Origin: Taeniopygia guttata
Lineage: Eukaryota; Chordata; Aves; Passeriformes; Estrildidae
Reading direction: 5' to 3'
Assembly: GCF_048771995.1 (NCBI RefSeq)
Contig: NC_133034.1
Span: 4,245,501-4,309,500 of the forward strand
DNA: 64,000 nt
Positions 13,201-23,109 of the stretch are shown here, in pieces. The stretch's first letter is position 1; each line of letters starts with the position of its first letter. The notes beneath the pieces were generated by a model. The model saw nothing but the letters and a program-made list of their open reading frames with translations. It did no database searches and was not told the origin of the DNA. The position numbers and the translations under genes were made by a program.

Positions 13201-16200
13201 TTTTTACATTAAGTCTCTAATTAATCTGGAATTTAAGTCTGGATTTGTGAAATCAAACAATCTTACTTAAACAATCAGGAGATTTAAAATATTATGTATT
13301 ACTCATCTACATGCAATTAAAAAAAAAAAAAACAAAAACAACAAACTTTCAGTATTCCAAGTACAACAGCAGGCAAATGTCATTTTAAAGGGAACAAACC
13401 TGGGTCAGTTTTCTTTTTGAAAACCAAGGCCAGTTACTCAATTTCAAATCCCTCTGCTACAATGCAGAAATATACTCACAGCAATGTAGTGTCTGAGCAC
13501 ATAAGTGATTTCTCCTGCCTCAGCCTTTGAAGCAAGCCTCCTGTGCTCTCTGTAGAACTCCTCTGAGCCAATCTCTGCATAAAGTATGACCACAGGACTT
13601 TCAGGGTTTGATGCTGGGTACTTGTGGTCCCCCTTGAACAAAAATGGCTTTGGCCTAAGTGGAAAAAGTGAAGAGTCACAGTGTGAGTCACAGCATTTCC
13701 TCACTCAATGCAAAATGCACTTTTTTTCCCTGTTTCTTCATTTTTCACTGAATACATATGTTGAGCTATTCCCACATACTATATCAAGGCTGGCAGCACG
13801 TGGTGCACATTGCTAAAAGCTTTGTGAAAAATGAACATATGAAAAGAAACAAGTGACTAAGAGCTATTTTGAATCTAATATGATCCTAATTTTAAAAATT
13901 AACAACTTCCCCTAGATTTCCAATTAACTTTCTCTCCCCATGGTGATTCATAAATTCTGTATTAAAAAGGCTGTAAAACAGATGTGCCAAGGGCACAAAT
14001 TCATTTGAACCAGGTCTTTGGCTTAGTATGCAAACAAAGAAGTGAATGAAAAGTCTATTTTCAGCTTGTTTACATCTTGCCTGAACTGCAATAAATACTT
14101 AAAAGTTTTCCCAGTAAGTCAGAAGAATAGCATGTGAGCTAGAGATGCCATATGCCTGCACATTGACTAAAGAATCTTCATGCTTAGAACCAAATAACCA
14201 AGATTATAAAAATCATATTGAAAACAAAAATGTTTTCATATTATGAAACTAAACTGGAATGTAAGGATTTGGGTTGGTTTTTGTTTGTTATTTCTTTGGG
14301 TTTTTTAAGTAAGTATTATATTTTATACTTTTTTGTTATTTGCATTTACAACCAAGTTTTATTCTTGTAGAGAAATCTGAATTTTAAATATATTGTGTGC
14401 TTTGTTAATGCTGAGAAAACTATACAGAGAAAAAGATACTGCACATGCTTTCAGCCATTCATAAAACAAATTGTTACATTGACTCTCACTTGAATATGCA
14501 GCCCAGCTCCTTCTATTTTCCCTACATACTGAAGGTTTTACACACTCCTGAGAATTCCTACTGTCCTTCAACAGTTTCCAGCAACTTCCAGAATTTGTTC
14601 CAAAATTTTCCTGCGCACATTCCTCTTCCTAGCAGAATTATCAAAGAGCAAGGGATAAGAAAACCATCATTGCAATGTGAATTAACACCAAATAAGTGAC
14701 TGCCACTCCAGTGCCAACACTGGATAGGAGAAATCAACACTCAACACAGAAACAAAAAGTTTATCACAACCTCTTCATAGCAGTAAGTCTGAAGTTAGGT
14801 TAAATTTTAAGAGCTAACCCAGTAACAAGAAATTAAACAAATACCTGTCTGAAGCTGCCTGTAAAAGGTTTCCAAGAGAGTCAAATTCACATGTTTTCTC
14901 CCCATGCACAACAAAAAACAGGATACAGCCCTTTGGTGGAGATTCATCTGCTGCTATCTGTATAAAACATTCATAATAATGTAGGTTAAATATTTGCCCT
15001 TAGAACAAGTGAAAATTGTAACAGTGTAGCTGTGCAGCAAACAGCATTATTTCCCACGTCCCAAACTAGTACTTCTTCCAGGTTTATCACATAATTTAAA
15101 TGCAAGGTGCAATTGCAAGATGGAGAGTTAAGCCTTAACTTATTTTTCAGTCTGTTACTATTAACTGTAAGGTTAGTTGCAGGTACAGAAAGCAAGGTTT
15201 GCAATTGCAGAGGTTTTGGTCAAGGGTTTTTTTTTTGTCTTAGACATCACAGAAATCTGTATTTGTTAAATATCAAACGACAAAATGACTCCAGATGAAC
15301 AACGAAGATGTTATACAGTATTACATAAAGCACATCCTAATGCGAGACAATTTCCAAAGAATTAAAAAGATTTAAAAAGAACAGAGAACACAGTGAACTT
15401 TTATTTATGAGTTCTAATCACTATATATACACACACAGATAGATATAGATAGATATATATATGGAATACTATCTTCAAGTAAGTTTAGCTGAGCAACAGG
15501 AACAGCAGCAGCATCACAAGAGCCAATAGAGATGGTCCTCACAAAAATCTTTGCACCATACTTAGTGCAGCAGGCACAAAGATATGCAGACATGTCAAAA
15601 TGCCAATTCTTTAGTCTACTCTAGACAAAAATTCAGCACCTCATGAAATTTGTATACACACCCACTCTGTAGCTCAGGTGTACAGAGCAGTTAATCAGTT
15701 CAGGCTCTTTATACTCTCAAATGTTTCCTTCCACAGGTCCCTCCTTCCTGAGCCTTGGTAAAATGCTCTGCACATCACCTGAGCACTTCCTGAACTGACC
15801 TGTTGAAAAGCTTGAACTGCTGCAGAGTAGGAGCGTAAAGACAGGGAAAATTTCAACAAATTCTGCTGCAAAGGTGACAGAGTCTGGCAGGCCACTTTCA
15901 GCATTTCCTGGTAAGAAGAATAATCACTACCTGCAAAATCAAAGTACAAGCAGTTATCTTTCTATCCCATAGTCTCACTGAAGAGGGGCTTCTCATCTCA
16001 GTGTGTTTAAACCAACAGAAGCCCATGACATTAATTCTGTGTAGGCACATGACCATCCCTCCTCCAATTTCATTACAGCCAATTCTACAGCTGGATGAGA
16101 GTGAACTTCAACAGAGATCCAGGAGAGTACACTTGAATACATTCTTGAGGATGTAAACACGGACAGGGGAGAAGGGAAACATTAAAGAGCTCCCATTTAA

Positions 16201-18467
16201 TTTGGCTGAGAAATAGTAACACAGAGAAAAGGCATTTAAAATATTTCATACGTCATGTTAAAAAAGAATCCGGCAAGTAAAATGTTTCAGACTCATCCAC
16301 TACAAATGGATGAGCTTTTGTTAAATGGACATCCAAAAGCCTTGAGTACACTACAGAAAAAAGTACATTACTGAAAAAAGTATTTTATAAAAGTCAAATG
16401 AGGATTGACACAATGGAAGAATACTTTGGTATATTTTTCAACTATCAGTCAGCATTGAGAAAAAGATAAAAACTTACCATCATGCTCAGCTGTCTTAATA
16501 TTCTCACTGGCTTCAACAAAATTCCAGAATTTTTCTTGACCTTCTTCTGATAAAAATTCACTAAGTAAGATGAGAATAGTGAGTTAGATCTACAAATTTT
16601 CTCTCAAGTTACAAATCTGAAACCTTGTAATGCTTTACAGAAAGTTAGCACCTACCACCTGTATCAGCAAACTGTGTTACTAGGAAAAGCACTGCAGGAA
16701 AACTAAAAACAAACAAACCCAAACAAATAATCATTGCAGACCAGGACAAACACACAGTACATGAAAGCAGCTTGTAAAGCACCTCCTGATCCTTTCAATG
16801 CCACTAACAGGAGCAGTGTCCATCCTGGTAGCTCTCCTCCCTAATGCATTTCTTTGCTATCCTTTTATGAGAAACACACATTTTTGTTTATTTTGCTGAA
16901 ATAAACCATAATTATGAGCTTTGGTGGAGGTTTTCTGTTTGCTTGTTCTTAAACAAGCAAAAGGAGAAGTCACAGCTTCAAACCATGTTATAATTCCCAT
17001 ATATTAAGCATATAATGGGAACGTATACAAGGTTAGACAATGAAATTCATCCTCTAAACACTGCTACCCACAAACACTGTATCATGTCCACACATGTAAC
17101 ATACTTGCTATGCTAAAGGATGCTACAACAGAAGGTTTGGAGCCCACTCACTGCCACAGTAACTTGTGTGTTCCAATCCAAGGGCAAGTGCTGCTTGAAC
17201 ACCTGGGTAACAAACTGCAGTGCTGGGCTAAGTGCAGTGACCAGCAGGAGTGATTTTACACTGCAGTGCTGCATCATGCTGCAGTTCATCCCAGGTGAAC
17301 TATCCTTCCCTACCCAAAGCCTCTGACTACAATGGATCAAGTCTTTGGTACATTATTTTGATTATGTGCCCACTGTTTCACACTCTCCTAGGCCGAGTTT
17401 TTCCCCAGCAGTGTCCCAATGTCACACAGCCTCAGGGTATCTAAATCCTGGCATTAACACCTGTGTTTGCACTTTACTGCTTAAGGAACTTGCAGTCTCC
17501 AGCTTCTCCAGAGAAGGTTACAGAAAAGCAATTTCACCTAGGACACACCTGTCCTCTGAATGAAAGCCATGCTCATGTGAATGAAACCCAGCAATGCTCA
17601 ACTATTTTCAATAGTTGAAAACTATTGAAACAATCTGCAGTAAAACAGACAAAATTCCACATTTGGCAGTACTCTTAAGTGATACAAAATTAAGCACACA
17701 GTAACTTGAAATTCTAAAAGTCTTACTGACATCTCCAAACTAAAACAGAACAAAACCAAACAATAAGGGATTTCAAAAGTGTTAAGCAGACCAGCACTGA
17801 AAAGACAACACCTTGTTTTCTCTTTACACAACGTCTTAAATAAAAAGTCTTTAATACCATAGAAGAAATGTTCCCAGGGTCACTTGCACAATTCTTAATA
17901 AAGCAATTGACTTTAATCAGTGCAAAACTCACATGAACAAAGTTAAACTCAAGCAGTAGTGAGCTAAATATACACAAGCAGCAGACGTGTATCAAAACCT
18001 ACAAACTGAAATAAAATACATTCAGCTACAGAATCTTACAAGACCATGATGAACTCCTCTATCTAATCCTTTGAGTAAAACCTCATAAGGCAAAAAATAC
18101 CAACTATGTAATTGTTTGTAGTTATTAATGTTTGTTCTAATGCAAAATGAAAGAATTTATCACACAAAACAACTACTACTGTCTCCTCTAAAATCCTCCT
18201 CCCATCTCCCCATGCGCAGCAGTGATCAAATTCCCACATTATTACTGTTGGTAGTGACCAGAAAACAAAGTGCCACATAACTTTTCTTAATCCTCTAAGC
18301 ATATTCTAATTTGACAATGAAAAAAAATCGCAATGCACTTACCTTGTTTCAAGGAGTAAAGGAGTTGAAGACCACTTTGTAGTTAGAGATGTTGTCACAG
18401 CCTTAGAATCTGCTTTTACAAGTGAAGAGCTGAACCAGATTCCAAGAACTGCAATAAGTATTCCCAT
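1262..18467 (-). CDS. UGGT1: UGGT1, UDP-glucose:glycoprotein glucosyltransferase 1 (5' half, coding exons 2-20)
   Basis: This ER-lumen folding sensor re-glucosylates N-glycans of misfolded glycoproteins so that they rebind calnexin/calreticulin. I recognise it by close similarity to the human and mouse protein across nineteen coding exons. They are 18343-18467 (coding part), 16478-16560, 15800-15930, 14845-14957, 13480-13654, 12144-12240, 11485-11563, 11187-11287, 10288-10387, 9119-9179, 7463-7554, 6647-6797, 6277-6396, 5409-5494, 4864-4999, 3792-3923, 2352-2516, 2038-2158 and 1262-1360. All have GT-AG borders and matching phases, and give about 722 codons of a roughly 1,530-residue protein. 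The start is ATG 18467-18465 with purine at -3 and G at +4. It opens a signal peptide (MGILIAVLGIWFSSSLVKA, cleavage likely after A19). The window covers the tandem thioredoxin-like domains. Exon 8 has an NATV glycosylation sequon. The beta-sandwich and GT24 catalytic domains lie off the left edge. No stop or frameshift was seen. Confidence 0.97.
2639..2663. repeat. Perfect 11-bp inverted repeat with 3-base loop
   Basis: CTTTGAAACTT, a TCG loop, then AAGTTTCAAAG. It lies inside UGGT1 intron 17. It would form a stable small hairpin in RNA or a cruciform in DNA. No known element is implied. Confidence 0.9.
7031..7063. repeat. TA/TG/TATG microsatellite
   Basis: An imperfect run of TATATG and TATG units in UGGT1 intron 12. 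Confidence 0.8.
8600..8672 (+). mobile_element. CR1 LINE 3'-end fragment (UGGT1 intron 11)
   Basis: The stretch GTGACCTCCAGAGGCCCCTC, followed shortly by a TATGATTCTG end, resembles the CR1 3' terminus with its ATTCTRTG-type tail in plus orientation. It lies antisense to UGGT1 and is diverged. The left boundary is uncertain. Confidence 0.5.
11756..11808. repeat. Paired poly(A) tracts
   Basis: A17 (11756-11772) and A18 (11791-11808) are separated by 18 bp in UGGT1 intron 7. On the UGGT1 sense strand they are poly(T) tracts. Confidence 0.9.
15421..15462. repeat. TA/CA/GATA compound microsatellite
   Basis: TATATA, then CACACACA, then AGATAGATA units, then TATATATAT. It lies in UGGT1 intron 4. 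Confidence 0.85.
17599..17627. repeat. Overlapping hairpins in UGGT1 intron 2
   Basis: CAACTATT-TTC-AATAGTTG-AA-AACTATT: the central arm can pair with either neighbour, giving two mutually exclusive stems with three-base loops. It lies in UGGT1 intron 2. Function is unknown and chance is possible. Confidence 0.8.
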
Positions 18468-20379
18468 TTTATAAAACACTGAAAAGGATAAAGGAAAATA
18501 ATAAGTTTTGTATTGTCTCTTCTTATAAATACAGGATCTCAAATATACTGAGAAGTATGTTAAGATTTTAAGACTGCATTTAATGCACTGCATTAATGAG
18601 ATGCTCACACTCTCACCTGGGCTTACAAAACCTCAAACTTGAAGAGAGGCAAGGAATTTACAAACTCACTCACGAGATGCAATTAAACCTAAATCAATTC
18701 CAGCTTCCTCTGTGTTTATGCTTTCAAATAATGTTTATGCTTTTGTTCCAGGATGCCAACACCACATACTACTTGTTTTAAGATTATTACAAACTGCACA
18801 CATTTCAGACTGGGTGGGAAAACAACCCACTATTCATTTTATGGGAGGTAAAATCACACTTTGTGTTAGCACAGATCCAGCAGCTGCGGACGGACTAATG
18901 CAGGCAAGGGTGAGGTTCCCCAGTCAGTCCTTTAGGTTTTTTGGGGAATGAAGAAACAAGTATTTCCTGGCTGCACCAAGCACCACCAAATTTAAAAGCT
19001 GAAATATGAATGAAATTACGCAAACAGACTCAAACTATACAACCTACTGTGAGAAATTAGAAAAAAAAATATTCAATTTCTTTATTGTCCTTCATTTTGT
19101 GTATTTTCAAGCCTTTGTAGCCTCTGTTCTACACTCCAAAACAAAGCCAAATGGAATTTCATTGCCCACAACTTCTAAGCTTATTCTTCTGTTGGCTCTC
19201 CATTACAGTCTCCAAAGGTTCAAGCTGTTTTTGCTCCTCTCTGTCTATAGTATATTTATATTTATTACACCCCCAATACGTACTCAAATGTTCTTTGATT
19301 TCTTTATCTTTTTTTTTTTTTTTTCCCTGGTAAACTTATTTTCCATGTCCCCCCTGCACCTGAAAAAACATCCTGCTTCAATTCTACATATATCACACCC
19401 AACAACCTGCCAGGATCTAACTTCTGTCTCTTTTTTATTACCATCTCAATTTAAAGGACAGGGTTATATATCTGTAGCTCTAAGCTACCTGTATATATAC
19501 ATAACAACCAAACCAAATCCTCCTCTCTTTAAAAGTTTACACCCCTCCAGCCAAATGTTTCCCAGCAATAACTCAGACATTATTCTTTCTCTGGGAATAA
19601 AACCAGAAATTCCTGCTGTGATCCTCAAAGAGCAGCTTGGTCAGCTGCACAGGGCATTTGTTTTATGCCACACCTGGGAAGCAGACAGATGGCATCACAG
19701 AATGGGCACAGCCATCACTCCCTGTGTGCAGAGGGGGAAGCTCAGCCAATATTTGTGGAGTGAAACATTGGCTTCTGCCAACTGACATGAAAAACCAATT
19801 CACAGCTCCTCTCAGATAGGGGTTCTCCTTATTCTCTGCAAATCACACACTGGAGTTTGGAATAGGTAAATGAATATACCCAACAGCAGTCTCATGGCTA
19901 ACCCCCCAATGCTGCTCTCTTGTGCCTTTCCTGCTCCGGGAAAGACTGAATTAAAAGCCTTTTTCTGTATGAAATAGGAAAGAAACCAAAGGACACATCT
20001 GACACCTGATACAGTTTAGCCAACTGAAAACCTGCACTTTAGAAATATCTACAAATCCTCAACAATAACAGCATAAAACAAAGGAATGACCGATACCTCG
20101 AAGAAAAATACACCACGGAAAAAGAGGCAAGAGGCACAGGAATGAACCTAAGTGACACAAGGAGATCCAGCTCTGTGCCAGGTAACAAAACAAAACCCAA
20201 TCTGAATTATGACACCGCAAAGTCGTGTAAATATTTTTCCTTCTTATTTTTCTTCCAAATGCTCCGTTTAAAATACTCCGGGCAACTCGCACATCCAGCC
20301 TTGGGGAGAGGAATAAATCAGCCCATGTTTACAGTCAGTGCTCTCTGCCATGTCAGTGTGGTGGCAAGCGGGTGAAGGG

Positions 20380-21300
20380 CAAAGGAACAGGGAGCGAGGG
20401 GCAGGTCCTGCTGCAGGCCCAGCGCGGGGGCACCGGGACCGGCACCGTGCAGCAGAGATCACCGGAACCGGCGGGTTCGGATCGCTCTGCAAAGGCTCCA
20501 CCGCCGTGCCACGGCCATCCAGCCCGCGGCTGGAACCCACGCCACTGAGGCGCTGAGCAGCCAGGGCTCCAAGCGCACATTACACGGCGTTGATGGTACC
20601 GGGCATTAAACGCAGCCTCCGCCGCTCCCCGGTCCCGCTGACCGCCCAACCGATCCCCGCGGGGCGCGGAGGCCGCTGGAGGTTCCCCGCCGGTGCCGGC
20701 CCCGCAGCGCGGTTCGCCCCGGCCGCCCGCTGCCCCCTCCCCGGGCCCGCCCCGCCGCCGCCGCTCCCTCAGGGCCCCGGTGCCGCCGTACCGCACCTGC
20801 GAGCGGCCGCGCGCCCGCCCGGCTCCCGCCGCCCGCGCCGCTTCCGCTTCCGCTGCCACCGGCGGCGCCGCGCGGTGACGGCGGGGCCGGGCCCCGGAGC
20901 CCACAGCGGCGGCGCGGCCTCCGGTTAACGAGGAGCGCCCGCAGCAAAGGCCGAACCTGTGGGGTTCGTGTGGTACTAACCGGCCCTGAGCAACCGCCAG
21001 CCCGTGCTGCCGGAAGAACACCCTGTGCAAACCATTGCTCGTTTATTAAAGTGTCGAGACGGGGAGGGGAACTGAAAGCAGCACACGGCAGGTTAAAACC
21101 AGTCGTTCTTCATTTATCTTCTCTGCACCTTTCGCACCTTCTCGACCCTGTTCACGCCGCTGGTGCCGGCTCCGCTGGGCTCCGTGCGTGCTCCGGGCCC
21201 GGTCGCCCCCGCCGCGCCCTTCCCGGACACGGAGGTGCAGCAGCAGCGCTGCGGTCCGGGCGAGACGGGGAAAGCCAGAGGGTGTAAATCCAGGCAGGCA
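20380..21300. promoter_or_regulatory. CpG island promoter of UGGT1
   Basis: A very GC- and CpG-rich block surrounds UGGT1 exon 1, falling to AT-rich intron on the left and to ordinary composition by about 21.4 kb. It contains several GC-box-like runs. I looked for a classical ER stress element (CCAAT-N9-CCACG) on both strands and did not find one, although UGGT1 is known to be induced by ER stress in mammals. Boundaries are by eye. Confidence 0.65.
20797..20900 (-). other. UGGT1: UGGT1 exon 1 (probable 5' UTR)
   Basis: This is a GC-rich stretch ending in a good donor, CTCGCAG|GTGCGG on the minus strand with the intron starting at 20796. It leaves one base, G, which completes a GTG codon with exon 2 and reproduces the mammalian context valine-x-Tyr-Lys/Asn-Met. 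I see no ATG on the minus strand between the donor and 20947, so the exon appears to be non-coding, and translation should start in exon 2 at 18467. The right (transcription start) boundary is a guess. In human and mouse UGGT1 the start codon is in exon 1. Confidence 0.6.
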
Positions 21301-21337
21301 GAGGGGAAGCTGTAAATCCAGGCAGGCAGAGGGGAAG
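21283..21337. repeat. Tandem duplication of a 27-bp unit
   Basis: Two identical 27-bp copies (21283-21309 and 21311-21337) are separated by one base. Each begins TGTAAATCCAGGCAGG. They lie just upstream of the UGGT1 CpG island. The perfect identity suggests a recent duplication. Confidence 0.9.
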
Positions 21338-22202
21338 GGAATGGCTCAGGATGGGAGCTGAACCGCAGCCCAGGCAGGTGTCCTGAGAGTGACATCGCAC
21401 CGCGACAAAGTGCTGCTCCCGACCACAGCTTCCCCAGAAGCGCCAGCGAAAACACTCTTTGTGCTCCTGTTCACAACACAAGCGCTAAGGTTTGCGAGGC
21501 ACACCTAGGGATTACTTACATGTGATCCTAACATTTCAAAGGTTTTCCTCCTGGTTTCGTTTTAAATCATTATTAAAACTCTGAAAGTGGCAGGTGTCTG
21601 CTGAGTTCATCTCTAAGCCTCGAAACATGAGAAGAACAATATCTTGAAGAATGGTGGTGTTCTGATGTGTCTGTAAACAAACGCGAGGCAGCCCGGCACT
21701 GTGGGCTTTCAGGGCTGTCATGTGCGTCATCTCCGAGGTTTGTGGAGGGTTTTATTATTATTACTTATTTTTTTCCGTCTATCCCAGTGAGAGGGGAGGG
21801 TAGGGTGCCCCGCCCCTATCCCCTTGTCCCTAACCAGGATGAGGGTTGGGGACTTCGGGGAATCCCCGGGGTGCTGTGAGCACGAATTTTAGTTTGGAGT
21901 GCTAAGCCCCAGGGATCCCCAGAGCACCCGCATGTCCTTGTGTCCCTTCCCAGGACTGGGAGGAGCACTTTGAGCAGGGCCCTCAGGGAGTTATGGGAGA
22001 CCGCCCGAATTACGGAGGTTTTGGGATGTTTTTGGGATGCTGACTCCCTCCGTACCCTCCCCAACGCCTTCCCGCCGTGTCCTCTTGTCACTGCCCAGAC
22101 TGGGTGTTGGGGACTCTACCAGGTGGGGGAAAAGGGGTGTGTGGTTTGGTCGGGTGTGGAGAGCAACAGCGGGGTGCGGAGCTCGGGGTGGCGGCTGCAG
22201 GG

Positions 22203-22268
22203 GGTCGGTGGGGCGGTGGCGGGTCGGTGGGGACAGCGGTTGGTCGGTGGGGCGGTGGCGGGTCGGTG
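22203..22268. repeat. G-rich direct repeat (27 bp, two copies)
   Basis: Two identical 27-bp copies (22203-22229 and 22242-22268, period 39) are built from GGTCGGTGGGG and GCGGTGGCGG pieces. They sit at the upstream edge of the SAP130 promoter. The plus strand is strongly G-rich, so secondary structure is possible. Confidence 0.85.
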
Positions 22269-22519
22269 CAGCCCGGTTCTGGCGGCCGCGGCCTGTCCCG
22301 CCCACCCCGCGTCTCCCCGGAGACCCGGCGGCGCGCGGCCAATGGCGCGCTCGGCAGCAGCGCCGCCCCTCCCGCGCCTCGCGAGATCTGCGCCCGCCAC
22401 CACCCCAGCACGGACTACATCTCCCGGCGGCCCCGCGGGGCGGGCTCGGCAACCAATGAAACGCGGCAGCACCGGGTAGGCGGGGCTGGCCGGGGCCAAT
22501 CGGGTGCGGGCGGCTGCAG

Positions 22520-22601
22520 CGGCGGAAGCGGCGCTCGGCAGCGGCGGCGACGCGGGGCGACCGGCCTCAGGGACCGGCGCACGGCACCGCCCCGGGCACA
22601 G
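22520..22601 (+). other. SAP130: SAP130 exon 1 (probable 5' UTR)
   Basis: A plausible donor, GGCACAG|GTACTG, ends at 22601 and would join the acceptor CCCCGCAG| at 23104 just before the start-codon exon. No ATG in this stretch is in frame with the SAP130 start, so the exon should be untranslated. The left boundary is unknown. A second start region near 22960-22990, reading straight through 23105 without this splice, is also possible. Confidence 0.4.
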
Positions 22602-22891
22602 GTACTGCCGCGGCCGGCGCACGGCATCGCCCAGATCTGCGGGTCGGGGGTGGCTCCGCGGAAAGGCTGCGGGTAGCGGGCGGCGTCCGCCGCTTCAGAG
22701 CGCGACGGCGGCGGGGGGGGGCGAGGGGGTGGAGCGAGCCTCCGGCCGGTGGAAGCACGGCGGAGGGGGTATCGCGAAGGGACGGCAGCAGGGCAGGGCG
22801 GCGCGGCCTGGCCCGAGGCGGCGGGGCCGTCGCGCTGCCGGGCACATCCGGGCCCTGCGGCGGCGCGGAGGGGCGGGGCGCGCAGGGCGGG

Positions 22892-22930
22892 CGCTGATTG
22901 GCCCGCGCCGCCCCGCCGCCATTGGCCGGG
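22892..22930 (+). promoter_or_regulatory. Second CCAAT pair with YY1-like site in SAP130 intron 1
   Basis: Two reverse CCAAT boxes (ATTGG at 22897-22901 and 22921-22925) lie in the CpG island downstream of the first probable donor. The second overlaps GCCGCCATT, the reverse of the YY1 core AATGGCGGC. The arrangement suggests an alternative downstream promoter whose first exon would include the pentamer repeat and the start codon. This is inference from motifs only. Confidence 0.4.
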
Positions 22931-23010
22931 CCGGGCGCGAGCCGGGGTGGGCGGGGCCGCGGGGCCGCGCCCGGAGCGCGGGAGGGACGGAGGGAGCGGG
23001 GCCGGGCCGG

Positions 23011-23078
23011 GCCGAGCCGAGCCGAGCCGAGCCGAGCCGGGACGGGACGGGACGGGACGGGACGGGACGGGACGGGAC
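23011..23078. repeat. Pentanucleotide tandem array, (GCCGA)5 then (GGGAC)8
   Basis: Five GCCGA units (23011-23035) run into eight GGGAC units (23039-23078) with no interruption, ending 26 bp before the acceptor of the SAP130 start-codon exon. The GGGAC block has G-triplets with two-base loops, the canonical G-quadruplex pattern. Long minus-strand open frames across this area are artefacts of composition. Confidence 0.95.
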
Positions 23079-23109
23079 ATAACGGCCGCGCTGCCGCCCC
23101 GCAGGTGAC

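Larger units (their letters stand above)
22196..22601 (+). promoter_or_regulatory. SAP130 CpG island promoter with NF-Y and ZNF143-type sites
   Basis: This GC-rich block precedes the probable first exon of SAP130. Direct matches visible are CCAAT boxes at 22339-22343, 22453-22457 and 22496-22500, and ACTACATCTCCC at 22414-22425. The last fits the ACTACANNTCCC core bound by ZNF143/THAP11. No TATA box is seen. Together these are typical of a housekeeping CpG promoter. Site occupancy is inferred, not shown. Confidence 0.65.

Noticed and set aside
19006-19785. 259-codon ATG frame on the plus strand inside UGGT1 intron 1
   Set aside because: Low-complexity Phe/Ser/Leu-rich translation with a poly(T) run, no recognised domain, no splice or promoter context, and antisense in an intron. 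Most likely chance.
20880-21500. Expected ER stress element upstream of UGGT1
   Set aside because: No CCAAT-N9-CCACG or close variant seen on either strand, so no such site is claimed.
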